From positions 1 to 42,529 of the forward strand of contig JAPVWK010000002.1 in the NCBI GenBank assembly GCA_028572065.1: a stretch of DNA of 42,529 nucleotides, in the 5' to 3' direction. How positions within the stretch are numbered: the stretch's first letter is position 1; each line of letters starts with the position of its first letter. The stretch is from Candidatus Methanophagales archaeon. GTDB taxonomy: Archaea > Halobacteriota > Syntropharchaeia > Alkanophagales > Methanospirareceae. Position numbers and translations under genes: made by a program. Of this stretch, positions 1 through 10,249 are shown piece after piece. A model generated the notes under the pieces. The model was not told the origin of the DNA. It saw only the letters and a program-made list of their open reading frames with translations, and searched no databases.

Positions 1-1350
1 AAAATTGTTCATGTATATTCTGTTGTTGTTTGAATTCGTGTGGGATATGCCATCGTCTTCGTTGTTCTTAACCGTGTTTTTTGCTATTATGTTATCGGTG
101 GAATTCCGAAGTTTAATGCCGTCATAGTGGTTAGAGTCGGCAATGTTATTACGGACTTCGTTATTGTTTGACGATTTTAAAGAAATACCATGATAGGCAA
201 CGCTGTTTGAGGCGGCATTACCGGTTATCCTATTGTCATGTGACAAATTCAAGTATATGCCATCCTCACCATTAGTATTTGCAGTATTATCACGAATATC
301 GTTATTGTTTGATAGTTTTAAAGAAATGCCATGATAATTATCATTGTTTGAGACATCATTATCGGTTATCCTGTTGTCGTTTGACTCTTTGAGATAGATG
401 CCATTGTTTCCATTGCTCTTAGCCGTGTTTTTTGATATTATATTATTGCTTGAACTCCAGAGTCCAATACCCTGGTAATGGTTAGAGTTTGCAACGTTAT
501 TACGGACTTCGTTATTGTTTGAAGAACTTACAGATATACCATGATAGTTAACACTATTTGAAGCATCATTATCAATTATCCTGTTGTAGTCAGAAGTTTT
601 GAGGCGGATGCCACTCGCACTATTGCCCTTAGCTGTATTATCCCGTATTATGTTGCCGTCTGACGCTTGAAGTCTAATACCATAGTGCTGATTTTTTTTT
701 GCAATGTTATTTCGAATCTCATTCGAGGAGCCTAGCAAGTAGATGCCTTCATAGTTATCATTGCATGTGTTATCTGCAATAACGTTATTGCTGGAATACA
801 CTCTTATCCCTGCGTAAGGCGATGGCTGTGCATTGACACAATTGAATCCTTTGACGGTGCAGTTGTCTGCCTTTATATTGATTGCATCGCCAGAATCTTG
901 AGCATCAATCGTGGGCATTCCATCGCCTAGTAGTGTTAGTCTCTTACTTAAGGCTACGGTTTCAGTATATGTACCGGTATAGACCAAAACGGTATCTCCA
1001 GCATTTGCATCTGTTATTCCTTCTTGTATTGTATCCCATTTGTGGTTTGCCGGGTCGTCCGTGAAATCGTCATCAACGTAAACAGTTATTGACGCCAACA
1101 GGAACACGTCTCCCGGTGTAGCCAATGCCTCCGCCCTCGGGATAACCTCTGTAGCATGTAGACTTTGATTTTCTAATATGCCACAAAAATCTTTAGCCTC
1201 TTTATTTTTCATGTTTTTTTCTTTAGAATCTGCACCAAGCGTCAAATTATCCGTATTCATAGCAGAAATAGTGCCACTAACTATGCTTGCTACTAGTATA
1301 AGCAATAACAATCCAGAACATAGCTTTCGAGCAAAAAAGTTTTTATACAT
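1..1350 (-). CDS. NosD-like right-handed parallel beta-helix repeat surface protein (3' end beyond window)
   Basis: Open minus frame from ATG at 1350 (MYKNFFARKLCSGLLLLILVASIVSG...) through position 1. Signal-like N-terminus, then 'YVDDDFTDDPANHKWDTIQEGITDANAGDTVLVYTGTYTE' and repeated 'NNxIxxNxxxxNxxxGIxLxxSxNN'. Missing from the ORF track because it has no stop inside the window. Confidence 0.85.
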   Translation of the reverse strand, partial: MYKNFFARKLCSGLLLLILVASIVSGTISAMNTDNLTLGADSKEKNMKNKEAKDFCGILENQSLHATEVIPRAEALATPGDVFLLASITVYVDDDFTDDPANHKWDTIQEGITDANAGDTVLVYTGTYTETVALSKRLTLLGDGMPTIDAQDSGDAINIKADNCTVKGFNCVNAQPSPYAGIRVYSSNNVIADNTCNDNYEGIYLLGSSNEIRNNIAKKNQHYGIRLQASDGNIIRDNTAKGNSASGIRLKTSDYNRIIDNDASNSVNYHGISVSSSNNNEVRNNVANSNHYQGIGLWSSSNNIISKNTAKSNGNNGIYLKESNDNRITDNDVSNNDNYHGISLKLSNNNDIRDNTANTNGEDGIYLNLSHDNRITGNAASNSVAYHGISLKSSNNNEVRNNIADSNHYDGIKLRNSTDNIIAKNTVKNNEDDGISHTNSNNNRIYMNNF

Positions 1351-1845
1351 TTTTATTTTGCCCCATTTTGAGATGCGCCACCCTTAGGGTATTCTTGGCA
1401 TATGTTAACTTTTGACATAAGCCTTTATAAAGTTTTCGCTTTTTCTTTTTCACCCCTCTCTTCTCTTTGACCAAACCGCGGAAAGTATAACCGGCACCTT
1501 CCCTAAAAATTCTGCCGCAATCAAGAGCTTCTTGTCTTCCTTCTTTGCTACATCCCACACCTTTTTAGTCCTTTCCCGGAATTTCCGGTCTCGTGGCAAG
1601 TGATGGTCGTAAATAATCAGTTCAGCATCAATTGAACGCACAATTTCCGCGGCATTATCCACCGCACGTTTTAAATTAATTCTGTTCAGCAAATAACCAA
1701 ACATATAAGTCATGGGACCATCAAGGATAAGCACCTGAGGCTTCTCTCGGATTGTCTGCTACGCATAATCTTCGATTACAGGACCGTTGAGGTCAGAAGA
1801 ATGAATGATTTTCTCATTTTCATGCTTAACAACAGTATAAAATAC

Positions 1846-1855
1846 CCAGCCAACC
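1846..1855. repeat. Left target-site duplication of the IS (CCAGCCAACC)
   Basis: Identical to 3639-3648, directly abutting the TIR. Confidence 0.85.
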
Positions 1856-3638
1856 CATTTCCGTAAACTTAAGCTAAATAGCGACATAGCATGTAGTTTT
1901 TAGAAAAGATGGAAACACTACTCTTTCATGCATATTTATTAATATATAACAACTATGCATATCGTGATTTTCGGTGGATGGATGCCCTTTTTAGCGTCAC
2001 AAAAGTGTGTGTGGAATTATCAGGCTCTGCGATTAATTGATGAACGTTTGATAAGGCGGGGTCCTACCTGTGACCTATCGTGGGCTACGCGTTTCACCTA
2101 AAGGCGATATTTATATAAAGTAGAGGTGAAACAAGACATTATGGACGTGAAAGAGGTGTTCCCTGAGTTTTCTGCAATTTTATCTGAAGATGCGATTGTG
2201 GAACTGGCGAAAGAATATGGGGTAGAAGACAAGCGTAAGCGGAAATTAGCCGTTGTTCCTTTCTTCTGGCTAATGGTGCTGTCTGCGATTGAATCGGCTC
2301 CGCGGGGCTGCCTGTCAAAACTGGTTGCCTTTTTCAGTGCGTCATTCTCCCTCATTTATCCCTGTGATCAAGTAAAAGGGCTCAGTCGCATGGCGCTCAG
2401 CAAGAAGCTCTCGGGCACCAACTGGATGTTCTTCAGGGGCGTGTATAACCGACTGCTCACGTGCTATATCAACTCGCTCGAGCCCGATGAGAGATTCTTC
2501 TTCGCACGATTCAAAGACTGCTTCGCTGTGGATGGAAGCGTAATACGGCTCAATAAGACCCTTGAAAAGGTATTTAAAAGCACGAGTAAATCCCAAGCCG
2601 CTTTGAAGTTAAATGCCAAATTTTCAGTTCGAAACCTTGTTCTCACCAAGTTGCAAGTCACAGAAGGTAAAAGACATGACAGCAGGTTCCGTTTTATCAC
2701 GAAAGCGTCAAATATCCTTTATCTCTTTGATCGGGGGTACTGGAATTTTACGAGATTTAAGAAAATCGTTGAAGCAAAGAGCTTCTTCGTTTCCCGCTTG
2801 AAGAAGAGCTGCGACCCACTAATTGTCACCGTTTCTGATCTGAAATGGGCGCATCTGGTGGGTAAGCGGCTCTCTCAGATAACGAAAGCTCTAAAAGATA
2901 TGAACGAGCTGGATGTGAAGGTACAACTCGCAAAGAGCAAGAACTCACAATTTAAGACCGATTTGAGGCTCGTGGGGATACTGCACGAAGGGAAATGGCG
3001 ATTTTACGTGACAAACATCTTTGATGCAATATTTACCCCGCAGGTTATCTACGAGCTGTATTCAAAACGCTGGACCATCGAGATTTTTTTTCAACGACAT
3101 CAAGCATATTATAAAGCTATCGCACATATTCACGAAGAACAAGAACGGCATCATGGCGGAAATCTACTCAGCGCTTATCTTCTATCTCCTTGTTAGGATT
3201 ATAACTGCAATTGCAGCGAAAAACTCAGGTAGGAAGATAACCGACTTCAGTTTCAAAAAAAGCGTTGAGATTTTCAGTGCTTTCTTCTTAATCCAACTAT
3301 CTGAACTTATCCGGGGAACAAAAGCGAAATTTATTGCCTTTTTCCAGAAAGTAGCTTGTGCAATCGTCTGTAACTGCCTGAAACCCCCGCCTCGTGCTAC
3401 TTGAGCGCAACCCGGAGAATGTGCGTTCATAGCGTGAGCTATGCAGTAAAGCACAGAATAAAAAATGTATAATTCTATTTAAGCCTGTTTAAGGTCTGTT
3501 AAAATGCGGTGACTCGTTTCTTATCCATTGGATGTGAGAAAAAAATAAAATGTGATTATTTACGATTGAAAGTTATATGCTCTCGCGTGTTAGCACCCTC
3601 AACTTTGGTTTTGTGCTGTCTTTAAGTTTACGGAAATG
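1856..3638 (+). mobile_element. Complete IS4-type insertion sequence, 1783 bp
   Basis: Perfect 17-bp TIR CATTTCCGTAAACTTAA at 1856-1872 and inverted at 3622-3638. Flanked by a 10-bp direct repeat CCAGCCAACC at 1846-1855 and 3639-3648. DDE transposase inside. Confidence 0.9.
2126..3404 (+). CDS. IS4-type DDE transposase, frameshifted at T8 (3084-3091)
   Basis: ORF 2126-3196 (GTG start) has VDGS, LFDRGYW and YSKRWTIEIFF. The second frame continues NDIKHIIKLSHIFTKNKNGIMAEIYSALIFYLL... to 3404. Joining the frames restores Y-x2-R-x3-E-x6-K. Confidence 0.8.
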
Positions 3639-3648
3639 CCAGCCAACC
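3639..3648. repeat. Right target-site duplication of the IS (CCAGCCAACC)
   Basis: Identical to 1846-1855. Confidence 0.85.
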
Positions 3649-3933
3649 CTTGAGAACTCAATTCCATGAAACAGAGGTTTGCTGAACCGCAACGTGGTAT
3701 TGCCAAATTTAAAACTCTTGCCTTCTGGATATTTTACCGTAAGCGGGCTAAAACTGAGTTCGGTAATCGTCAGTACGTTCACATCCGGTGTCTTAACCAC
3801 CGTGCATAATGACTTCGCACCAAGCGAGTCAAACCAAATAGGCTGGATTATTAACTTTTCCATCTCACTTATTCTTTTAAACGTTTAAGAAAAGCTTTAT
3901 CAAAAAACGCTTTGAGGCGCATCGAAAAGCAAC

Positions 3934-4040
3934 ATGCACATCTTTCTTGACGAGTCAGGCGACTTAGGCGTTCACAGAAAAGTCTGAACAGTATTTTGTG
4001 ATAGCAATTTTAATTACAAGAGATAAGAAAATCAGTTCTT
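3934..4040 (+). pseudogene. DUF3800-like N-terminal remnant
   Basis: ATG at 3934 gives MHIFLDESGDLGVHRK; a shifted frame continues SEQYFVIAILITRDKK and then a stop. This is DUF3800-type 'FLDESGDLG...YFVIAxLI'. Confidence 0.45.
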
Positions 4041-4430
4041 GAATGTCTTTCTAAAAGAGAGATCGAATAAAATTCGAGAAGAGATACGATATTTACCGTG
4101 AATAGGTGTGCCTTGTAGGATTGGGTGCGGGAAGTTGAAGAGGTAGTAGTGGTAGTAGGGTATATATAGTAGTGTCCTATAATTATAATTGGTGAGTAAG
4201 TCCTCCAGAAAGGGTGATGCCATGTTGACATGGGTGGGAGCGAGTAGGGCAGGGTTCACCATTTTATCTATTTTTGTAAAACATATTTGGAAATAGTAAA
4301 TGATAGAAAGGTAATAGGATATGAAAGAAAGAGTAGATTTGCTTTCAAAATCAAGAAAATTCACGAAAACTTTTTATCTTCGCCTTCAAATATTTAATCA
4401 AATTGACGGAAGAAGGAAAGAGTATAGAAA

Positions 4431-5840
4431 ATGCTAGTAAAGGAACTGCAGGCAATAGTAGGAGAAGCAAACGCGACTGACGACCGTGCGATATGCACAT
4501 CGTATTCGCGAGATCAGCACTGGCACTTTGTACCTGCGAAAAATCCGGCTTGTGTCGTGCGACCTGGGACTAAAGAAGAAGTGCGATCTGTTTTGATGCT
4601 TGCAAATACGCATAAAATACCTGTGATTCCGTATAGTACGGGAATAAACGTGCGTGGCTTGACTATCCCGGTACATGACGGCAGCATATTATTAGATCTG
4701 TCCCGGATGAACCGCATCTTAGAGATAAACCCCGAGATGAAGACTGCGACCGTAGAGCCGGGAGTAACATTTGGTATGTTACTGGAACAGACGCGAAAGC
4801 ACAAATTGCGTCCTGCATTTCCCGACGCGCCCCTTACAGTGAGCGTACTGGTAAATTATTACCTGCGTGGAATATACCAAACTTCAGCTACGGACGGCCA
4901 TGACCACACGATCTCGTATGAGATGATACTACCGAACGGCGAGACATTAAAAACCGGCTCACGTGCGCTTTCTGAGATGCCTTATTTCCGATACGGCGTG
5001 GGTCCTGACTTTGCAGGTATGTTCGGCGCACATCCCGGTACGTGCGGTGTAGTGACCGAATTAACAGCGAAACTTTACCGGTTGTATGACAACAGGAAAG
5101 AGTACTTCATCGGTTTTGACGATGTGGGCACGCCGACTGAGTTCATTTACAATTTAATGCACGATGAATTAGCGGCAAGTATCAGGTTAGTGGACAATCA
5201 GAGCTGGTTGGAAGGCATCTTCGGCACTTTTGATTACGCATACGATAAGCTGCCGAAGTTCGTTGTTTGCGTGCTGGTAGAAGGTGTGGACGGCATATTC
5301 GAGGCAAAGGATACGCTGGTACGTGGGTATATGAACAAATCAGGCGGGCAGGTATTGGAATTACCGGCTGAGTTCGCGCAAACATTCGAGGATGAGTGTC
5401 TGGGCGGTGCGGAGAAGAGCTGTATGGTGTTCGGCTTGAAGGGAAAGGGGAACTATCACTGCATCGGGCTGTATGGACCTTTGACGTTGGCAGCGAAGTA
5501 TTATGAACTGCATGAGAAGACGGCTTTGGAGGTGGGGATACCCAAGGACCACATTCATTTCTATATTGACCCGATATACAGTTTCCACGGGCAGCTCTGC
5601 TATTTCGAGCTTGATGTGTTTTACGACGGGAGTGACGCGGGATTCGGCGAGAAGCTAAGGAATTATAACGAGAAGCAATTTCACCGGCTACTTGAGCTGG
5701 GTATCTATGGCTGGTTCAGACCATATGCGGGTATAATCGAGCCGACAGCGGAAAGAATAGGGTATCTTGCCGAAGTCTGGAAGAAGTTCCTCCGTGTTTT
5801 GGATCCGAACGAGATAATGAATAGGGGGAAGCTGTTCTGA
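4431..5840 (+). CDS. FAD-binding oxidase/dehydrogenase (GlcD / 4-cresol dehydrogenase-like)
   Basis: 469 aa; FAD_binding_4-type 'VIPYSTGINVRGLTIP', 'GVGPDFAGMFGAHPGTCGVVTELTAKLY', C-terminal 'LDPNEIMNRGKLF'. Confidence 0.8.
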   Translation: MLVKELQAIVGEANATDDRAICTSYSRDQHWHFVPAKNPACVVRPGTKEEVRSVLMLANTHKIPVIPYSTGINVRGLTIPVHDGSILLDLSRMNRILEINPEMKTATVEPGVTFGMLLEQTRKHKLRPAFPDAPLTVSVLVNYYLRGIYQTSATDGHDHTISYEMILPNGETLKTGSRALSEMPYFRYGVGPDFAGMFGAHPGTCGVVTELTAKLYRLYDNRKEYFIGFDDVGTPTEFIYNLMHDELAASIRLVDNQSWLEGIFGTFDYAYDKLPKFVVCVLVEGVDGIFEAKDTLVRGYMNKSGGQVLELPAEFAQTFEDECLGGAEKSCMVFGLKGKGNYHCIGLYGPLTLAAKYYELHEKTALEVGIPKDHIHFYIDPIYSFHGQLCYFELDVFYDGSDAGFGEKLRNYNEKQFHRLLELGIYGWFRPYAGIIEPTAERIGYLAEVWKKFLRVLDPNEIMNRGKLF

Positions 5841-6037
5841 AGACAACCGAAAAGCTTATATAAGTGGTTGCGTGAACTAATTACAAGATCAATCAGTTTT
5901 AGGGCAATATTTTAAGAGCGGGGGATAAAAAGGGGGAAGGTGAGAAGAAATGGGGGCACCGAGGTTTGAATTCGTATTTGTATGCACGGGAGTGTTTGCA
6001 GTGGCTTATTTGTGGAAGTGGGGGTGATAAACAGGAA

Positions 6038-9000
6038 ATGAAAAGAATGTTTATCCAAAAAATGGTGGCATTGGGAAACCGAAGGGCATTGATATTTGCG
6101 GCTTTATTTGTAACGTTCGTATCTGTGGGCATTGGGTGCGCATCTGCAACCATAACTGTCTGTCACAGCGGCTGCGACTACGCCAGTATTCAGGCAGCCG
6201 TAGATGCCACAGATTCAGGGGACACAATCGAGGTGCATAGCGGCACTTACCACGAACATGTAGATGTGAACAGAGAACTAACTCTGCGAGGCGTGGACAT
6301 CGGCACGGGCAAACCTGTTGTAGATGCCTGCGGCAATTATAGTGCAATTACGCTTTCGGTAGATGGAATTACGCTTGAGGGATTCAATGCAACAAACGCA
6401 GGAGGTTGTTACTGGGTGCTGCACAAATATGTTGTGTTTCCGCTTTCGGTGGATGGAATTAGACTTGAGGGATTTAATGCAACAAACGTAGGAGGTGGTT
6501 CCAGGGTGCCATACAAAATTTTTGTGTCGGGAGTCAAGGAAAGAAGCGCAGGAATTACGGTAATCTCAAACAATAACACCATTACTAACAACACAGCCAG
6601 CAACAACGGTGTCGGCATCCACCTCTCCTATTCCAGCAACAACACTTTTACAGGCAATACTATCAGCAACAACCACTGGGACGGTATCCGCCTCAACTCT
6701 TCCTGCAACAATACCATTACAGGTAACAATGTCTGCAACAACGATGAGGGCATCAGTCTCTTCCATTCCCGCAATAATAACATCGTTATAGACAACAATG
6801 TCAGCAACAACCACTGGGACGGTATTCGCCTCCACTTTTCCTGCAACAATACCATTACAGGCAATAATGTCCGCAATAACCGTATCGGCATCAGCCTGGA
6901 TGATTCATGCAACAACACTATTACCGGCAATACATTTCTAAATGATGGTCTTTCTGTTGATGGTTCCTATCAAAACACCGTGAAAGGCAATACGGTAAAT
7001 GGTAAACCTCTTATTTATCTCGAAGATAAGACAGGTATTGAGGTTACAGATGCTGGACAAGTTGTACTTGTAAATTGTACTAATATCACGGTAGAAAATC
7101 TGAACTTATCCAATACACACGTTGGTGTAAGCCTTTTGAAAACAGAAGAAAGCGTAATCTCAAACAATACTGTCAGCAACCACTGGCTTGGCATTAACCT
7201 TGACTGTTCTAGCAACAACACTATTATAGGTAATAATGCCAGCAGCAACGAGGATGGCATCAGCCTTCACTCTTCCAGTAACAACACTATTACAAGTAAT
7301 AATGCCAGCAACAATGGGATCGGCATCAGCCTCTGGGATTCCAGCAACAACACCATTACAGGTAATAATGCCAGCAACAACTGGTGCTACGGCATCCGCC
7401 TCTTCTCAGCCTGCAACAACACTTTTACAAACAATGCTGTCAGCAACAACGACTACAGCGGCATCTACCTCAGCGATTCCTGTTGTAATAATAACATTAT
7501 TGGCAATACGTTTGTAAATGATGGTCTTTTTGTCTGTAATTCCTATCAAAATACTGTGGAAAACAATACGGTAAATGGTAAGCCGCTTGTTTATCTTGTA
7601 GATACCTCAGATACTGAGGTTACAGACGCTGGACAGGTTATACTTGTAAATTGCCGTAATATCACAGTAGAAAATCTGGATTTATCGAACACATGCGTTG
7701 GTATAGAGCTATATAAGACACATGATAGTATAATTTCAAACAATACCGTCAGTAACAATAACATGTACGGTATCATCCTCTGGGATTCCCGCATCAACAC
7801 CATTACAGGCAATAATGTCAGCAACAATGGCGAAGGCGGCATCTACCTAATCAATTCAGGTTGTAATAATAACATTATAGACAATACGTTTGTAAATAAT
7901 GGCCTTTTTTGTTGGTTATTCCTATCAAATACCGTGAAAGGCAATACGGTAAATGGTAAGCCGCTTGTTTATCTTGAAGATACATCAGATACTGAGGTTA
8001 CAGACGCTGGACAGGTTATACTTGTAAATTGCCGTAATATCACGGTAGAAAATCTGGATTTATCCAACACGTGCGTTGGTATAGAACTATATAAGACACA
8101 TGATAGTATAATTTCAAACAATACCGTCAGTAACAACAACAGGGACGGTATTCGCCTCCACTTTTCCTGCAACAATACCATTACAGGCAATAATGTCAGT
8201 AACAACGACTACAGTGGCATCGAGCTATGGGAATCCAATAACAACAATTTTTATCTCAATAATTTCATAAACAACTCTCTAAGCGTTGGTTCTTCTTCTA
8301 CAAGCAACATCATGAACTCCACAGAACAAATAACCTATACATACAACGGCAGCACTTACACAAACTACTTGGGCAACTACTGGAGCGATTATAAAGATAA
8401 GTATCCAGATGCTAAAGAGACGGAGGACTGCGGAATTTGGGATACGCCTTACAGCATGCCTTACCGTCCTGATTCCGATAACGATAACTATCCGCTGATG
8501 CTACCTTGGGAAAACTACTTATCACCAACAGAACCCTATACAAAAACAGACGTAGGCGTTAACTCTACAATAATAACCGCCAGTCCCACTGATTTAGCCG
8601 CATATCTCCCGCCAGAATATTCTGACACCGACATAAGCGATTCGATAGTGCTAAACGTAAACGTAACCGATGATACGCCTGACACAACCGATGCTGCATA
8701 CACAGACATCACAATAATAGTCGGCGAACTTGATATAGAAACCTGCAAAGTATTCAAAACAGGAATAGGCTTCTTACCCGAAGTGGATGATATAACCACA
8801 CTTCCAACAGTGTCTGGCGAGCTCGCGTTCTCAAGAGATTTGGATAATAAAACAGTTACTGTCAGGCTGTATGTAGGCGACCCGCTGCTCGGTGTGATAC
8901 CCGCTGCCGTAGAATCAGTATTTGACACAGGTGAAGGCACCTATCCAAGCATAATGGGCGTCCTCAATGGTACAATCATACCTACACGTGACATCAATGT

Positions 9001-9331
9001 TAGTAAAATGTACACTTATCCCTGTGCAGGGACCGGTGGTCATTCTGAATCCATCAAAATGTATAAAAACGTGACTTTGATCGCAAATGGTTCATGGGTG
9101 GGCTACGAAGGCGACTACCATAACCTAACAATAGATAACGATACTGGTGCTTCTTACGTCATGCTGTTGAAAAATCATATGTACAACTATACCATCGTAA
9201 CAGGTTCGTATCCGCAGATAATTCATGAACACAGCAAAGACGTAACAGGCGGGACTATTACTTGCACTTCTTTCGTGGATGTTAACGGAAAAGTTTATTA
9301 TGACTGGATACCTGCTATTAGATTGGAGTAA
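6038..9331 (+). CDS. NosD-like parallel beta-helix repeat surface protein (NosD-1)
   Basis: ORF 5966-9331; the ATG at 6038 aligns with the paralog start and precedes the signal peptide. Many PbH1-like Asn-rich repeats, a C-terminal beta-rich region and a 'TYPCAGTGGH...DWIPAIRLE' tail. Confidence 0.85.
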   Translation: MKRMFIQKMVALGNRRALIFAALFVTFVSVGIGCASATITVCHSGCDYASIQAAVDATDSGDTIEVHSGTYHEHVDVNRELTLRGVDIGTGKPVVDACGNYSAITLSVDGITLEGFNATNAGGCYWVLHKYVVFPLSVDGIRLEGFNATNVGGGSRVPYKIFVSGVKERSAGITVISNNNTITNNTASNNGVGIHLSYSSNNTFTGNTISNNHWDGIRLNSSCNNTITGNNVCNNDEGISLFHSRNNNIVIDNNVSNNHWDGIRLHFSCNNTITGNNVRNNRIGISLDDSCNNTITGNTFLNDGLSVDGSYQNTVKGNTVNGKPLIYLEDKTGIEVTDAGQVVLVNCTNITVENLNLSNTHVGVSLLKTEESVISNNTVSNHWLGINLDCSSNNTIIGNNASSNEDGISLHSSSNNTITSNNASNNGIGISLWDSSNNTITGNNASNNWCYGIRLFSACNNTFTNNAVSNNDYSGIYLSDSCCNNNIIGNTFVNDGLFVCNSYQNTVENNTVNGKPLVYLVDTSDTEVTDAGQVILVNCRNITVENLDLSNTCVGIELYKTHDSIISNNTVSNNNMYGIILWDSRINTITGNNVSNNGEGGIYLINSGCNNNIIDNTFVNNGLFCWLFLSNTVKGNTVNGKPLVYLEDTSDTEVTDAGQVILVNCRNITVENLDLSNTCVGIELYKTHDSIISNNTVSNNNRDGIRLHFSCNNTITGNNVSNNDYSGIELWESNNNNFYLNNFINNSLSVGSSSTSNIMNSTEQITYTYNGSTYTNYLGNYWSDYKDKYPDAKETEDCGIWDTPYSMPYRPDSDNDNYPLMLPWENYLSPTEPYTKTDVGVNSTIITASPTDLAAYLPPEYSDTDISDSIVLNVNVTDDTPDTTDAAYTDITIIVGELDIETCKVFKTGIGFLPEVDDITTLPTVSGELAFSRDLDNKTVTVRLYVGDPLLGVIPAAVESVFDTGEGTYPSIMGVLNGTIIPTRDINVSKMYTYPCAGTGGHSESIKMYKNVTLIANGSWVGYEGDYHNLTIDNDTGASYVMLLKNHMYNYTIVTGSYPQIIHEHSKDVTGGTITCTSFVDVNGKVYYDWIPAIRLE
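7015..8130 (+). repeat. Three internal copies of a ~175-bp coding repeat in NosD-1
   Basis: Near-identical 'NTVNGKPL(V/I)YLxDxxxxEVTDAGQVxLVNCxNITVENLxLSNTxVG' at about 7000, 7575 and 7950. The last two are nearly identical at DNA level. Confidence 0.8.
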
Positions 9332-9416
9332 CGTTCTTTGATTAAACTTTCTTTCTAATAAGGTTTGATGGTCAAGCTTGGTTTAAGCCCTTTAAAAAAG
9401 CGTAGAGAAAAGAGAA

Positions 9417-9842
9417 ATGATGGTGATGGAACATTTAAAAAAGGACTTCCGGGATTTCAAAGGAAGATGCCTGGGAATATTGTTATTTGGCTCCTACGTA
9501 GAGGGAGAGCAAACAAAGAGGAGCGACATTGATGTTTGCGTAGTCAATCCATCGAAAGGCGTTTTGAACGACATCTCCGGTAAGCTTGGCGGGAAATATG
9601 ACATCAAGGTATTTGATAACCTACCGCTGTATATAAAACTGGAAATTATACGGCACCACGTAGTCGTATACGGAAACGAAGCGAATTTATCCGAATATTT
9701 TTACTTTTTCCGGAAGTTGTGGCAGGACATGGAGCACAGGATTGCAGAGAACGAGTTCAAGGATGTTACGGAAAGGATGAGATACAGGAGGAGATGGTTG
9801 AATGAGAAAGAAAAGATACTTAGAGAAATTGGAAGTGTTTGA
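9417..9842 (+). CDS. MNT-type nucleotidyltransferase antitoxin (MntA-like)
   Basis: 'LLFGSYVEGEQTKRSDIDVCVV' matches GSX10DXD of the minimal nucleotidyltransferase family. Confidence 0.85.
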   Translation: MMVMEHLKKDFRDFKGRCLGILLFGSYVEGEQTKRSDIDVCVVNPSKGVLNDISGKLGGKYDIKVFDNLPLYIKLEIIRHHVVVYGNEANLSEYFYFFRKLWQDMEHRIAENEFKDVTERMRYRRRWLNEKEKILREIGSV

Positions 9843-10212
9843 ACAAGAGAAAGAGTTCATAGACTCGTATACAATCGCGGATGATGTTACGAAGAGAGCG
9901 TTATTATATGCGTTACAGGTTTGCGTGGACGTTGTCATGGATGTGGCTGCGATGACAACGAAGGACCTGGGACTTGCCGTTGAGGATGATTACACGAACA
10001 TCGAGAAGCTAGAGCGGGAAAAGGTGCTGGCAAGTGAAGAAGCGGAATTGATAAGAAGGTTCAACGGTCTGCGGAATGCTATCGTCCATAAATATAACCG
10101 ATTGGATCTGGTTGCGGTTCAAGAAGGGCTGGATAATATAGAGGCGTTGTATGTGGTGTTAGACAAATTAGTAGAAGTTGTGGCGCTAAAAGGTGCTTTG
10201 GAAGAAAGATGA
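9802..10212 (+). CDS. HEPN-domain toxin (HepT-like, DUF86)
   Basis: 'RFNGLRNAIVHKYNRLD' contains the HEPN Rx4HxY motif (R-NAIV-H-K-Y). Overlaps the MNT gene by 41 nt in another frame. Confidence 0.85.
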   Translation: MRKKRYLEKLEVFEQEKEFIDSYTIADDVTKRALLYALQVCVDVVMDVAAMTTKDLGLAVEDDYTNIEKLEREKVLASEEAELIRRFNGLRNAIVHKYNRLDLVAVQEGLDNIEALYVVLDKLVEVVALKGALEER

Positions 10213-10249
10213 TGTGCCGGAATCTGAACAAAAACGGGATACCTCGAAT

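Larger units (their letters stand above)
1450..3863 (-). pseudogene. MBL-fold metallohydrolase (UPF0282-like), split by the IS at 1856-3638 and with an in-frame TAG at 1759-1761
   Basis: N-terminal part 3863-3639 (MEKLIIQPIWFDSLGAKSLCTVVKTPDVNVL...FHGIEFSRVGW) joins in frame, after removing the IS and one TSD copy, to VFYTVVKHENEKIIHSSDLNGPVIEDYA*QTIREKPQVLILDGPMTYMFGYLLN... (about 1845-1450). Confidence 0.8.

Noticed and set aside
4131-4172. GTA-rich microsatellite (gaggtagtagtggtagtaggg)
   Set aside because: Short and imperfect; no evidence of function.
4010-4364. Minus-strand ORFs 4010-4231 and 4032-4364
   Set aside because: Low-complexity Tyr/Thr/Ser sequences over GTA/TA-rich intergenic DNA; no motif or supported start.
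6051-8205. Many overlapping ORFs on the minus strand and other plus frames inside NosD-1
   Set aside because: They are repetitive shadow ORFs (Leu/Val/Thr-rich) caused by the Asn-codon repeat structure of the main gene.
6580-8230. Regular ~69-bp periodicity considered as a CRISPR-like array
   Set aside because: The unit is a coding Asn-rich beta-helix turn in an open frame, with no constant repeat/variable spacer organisation.
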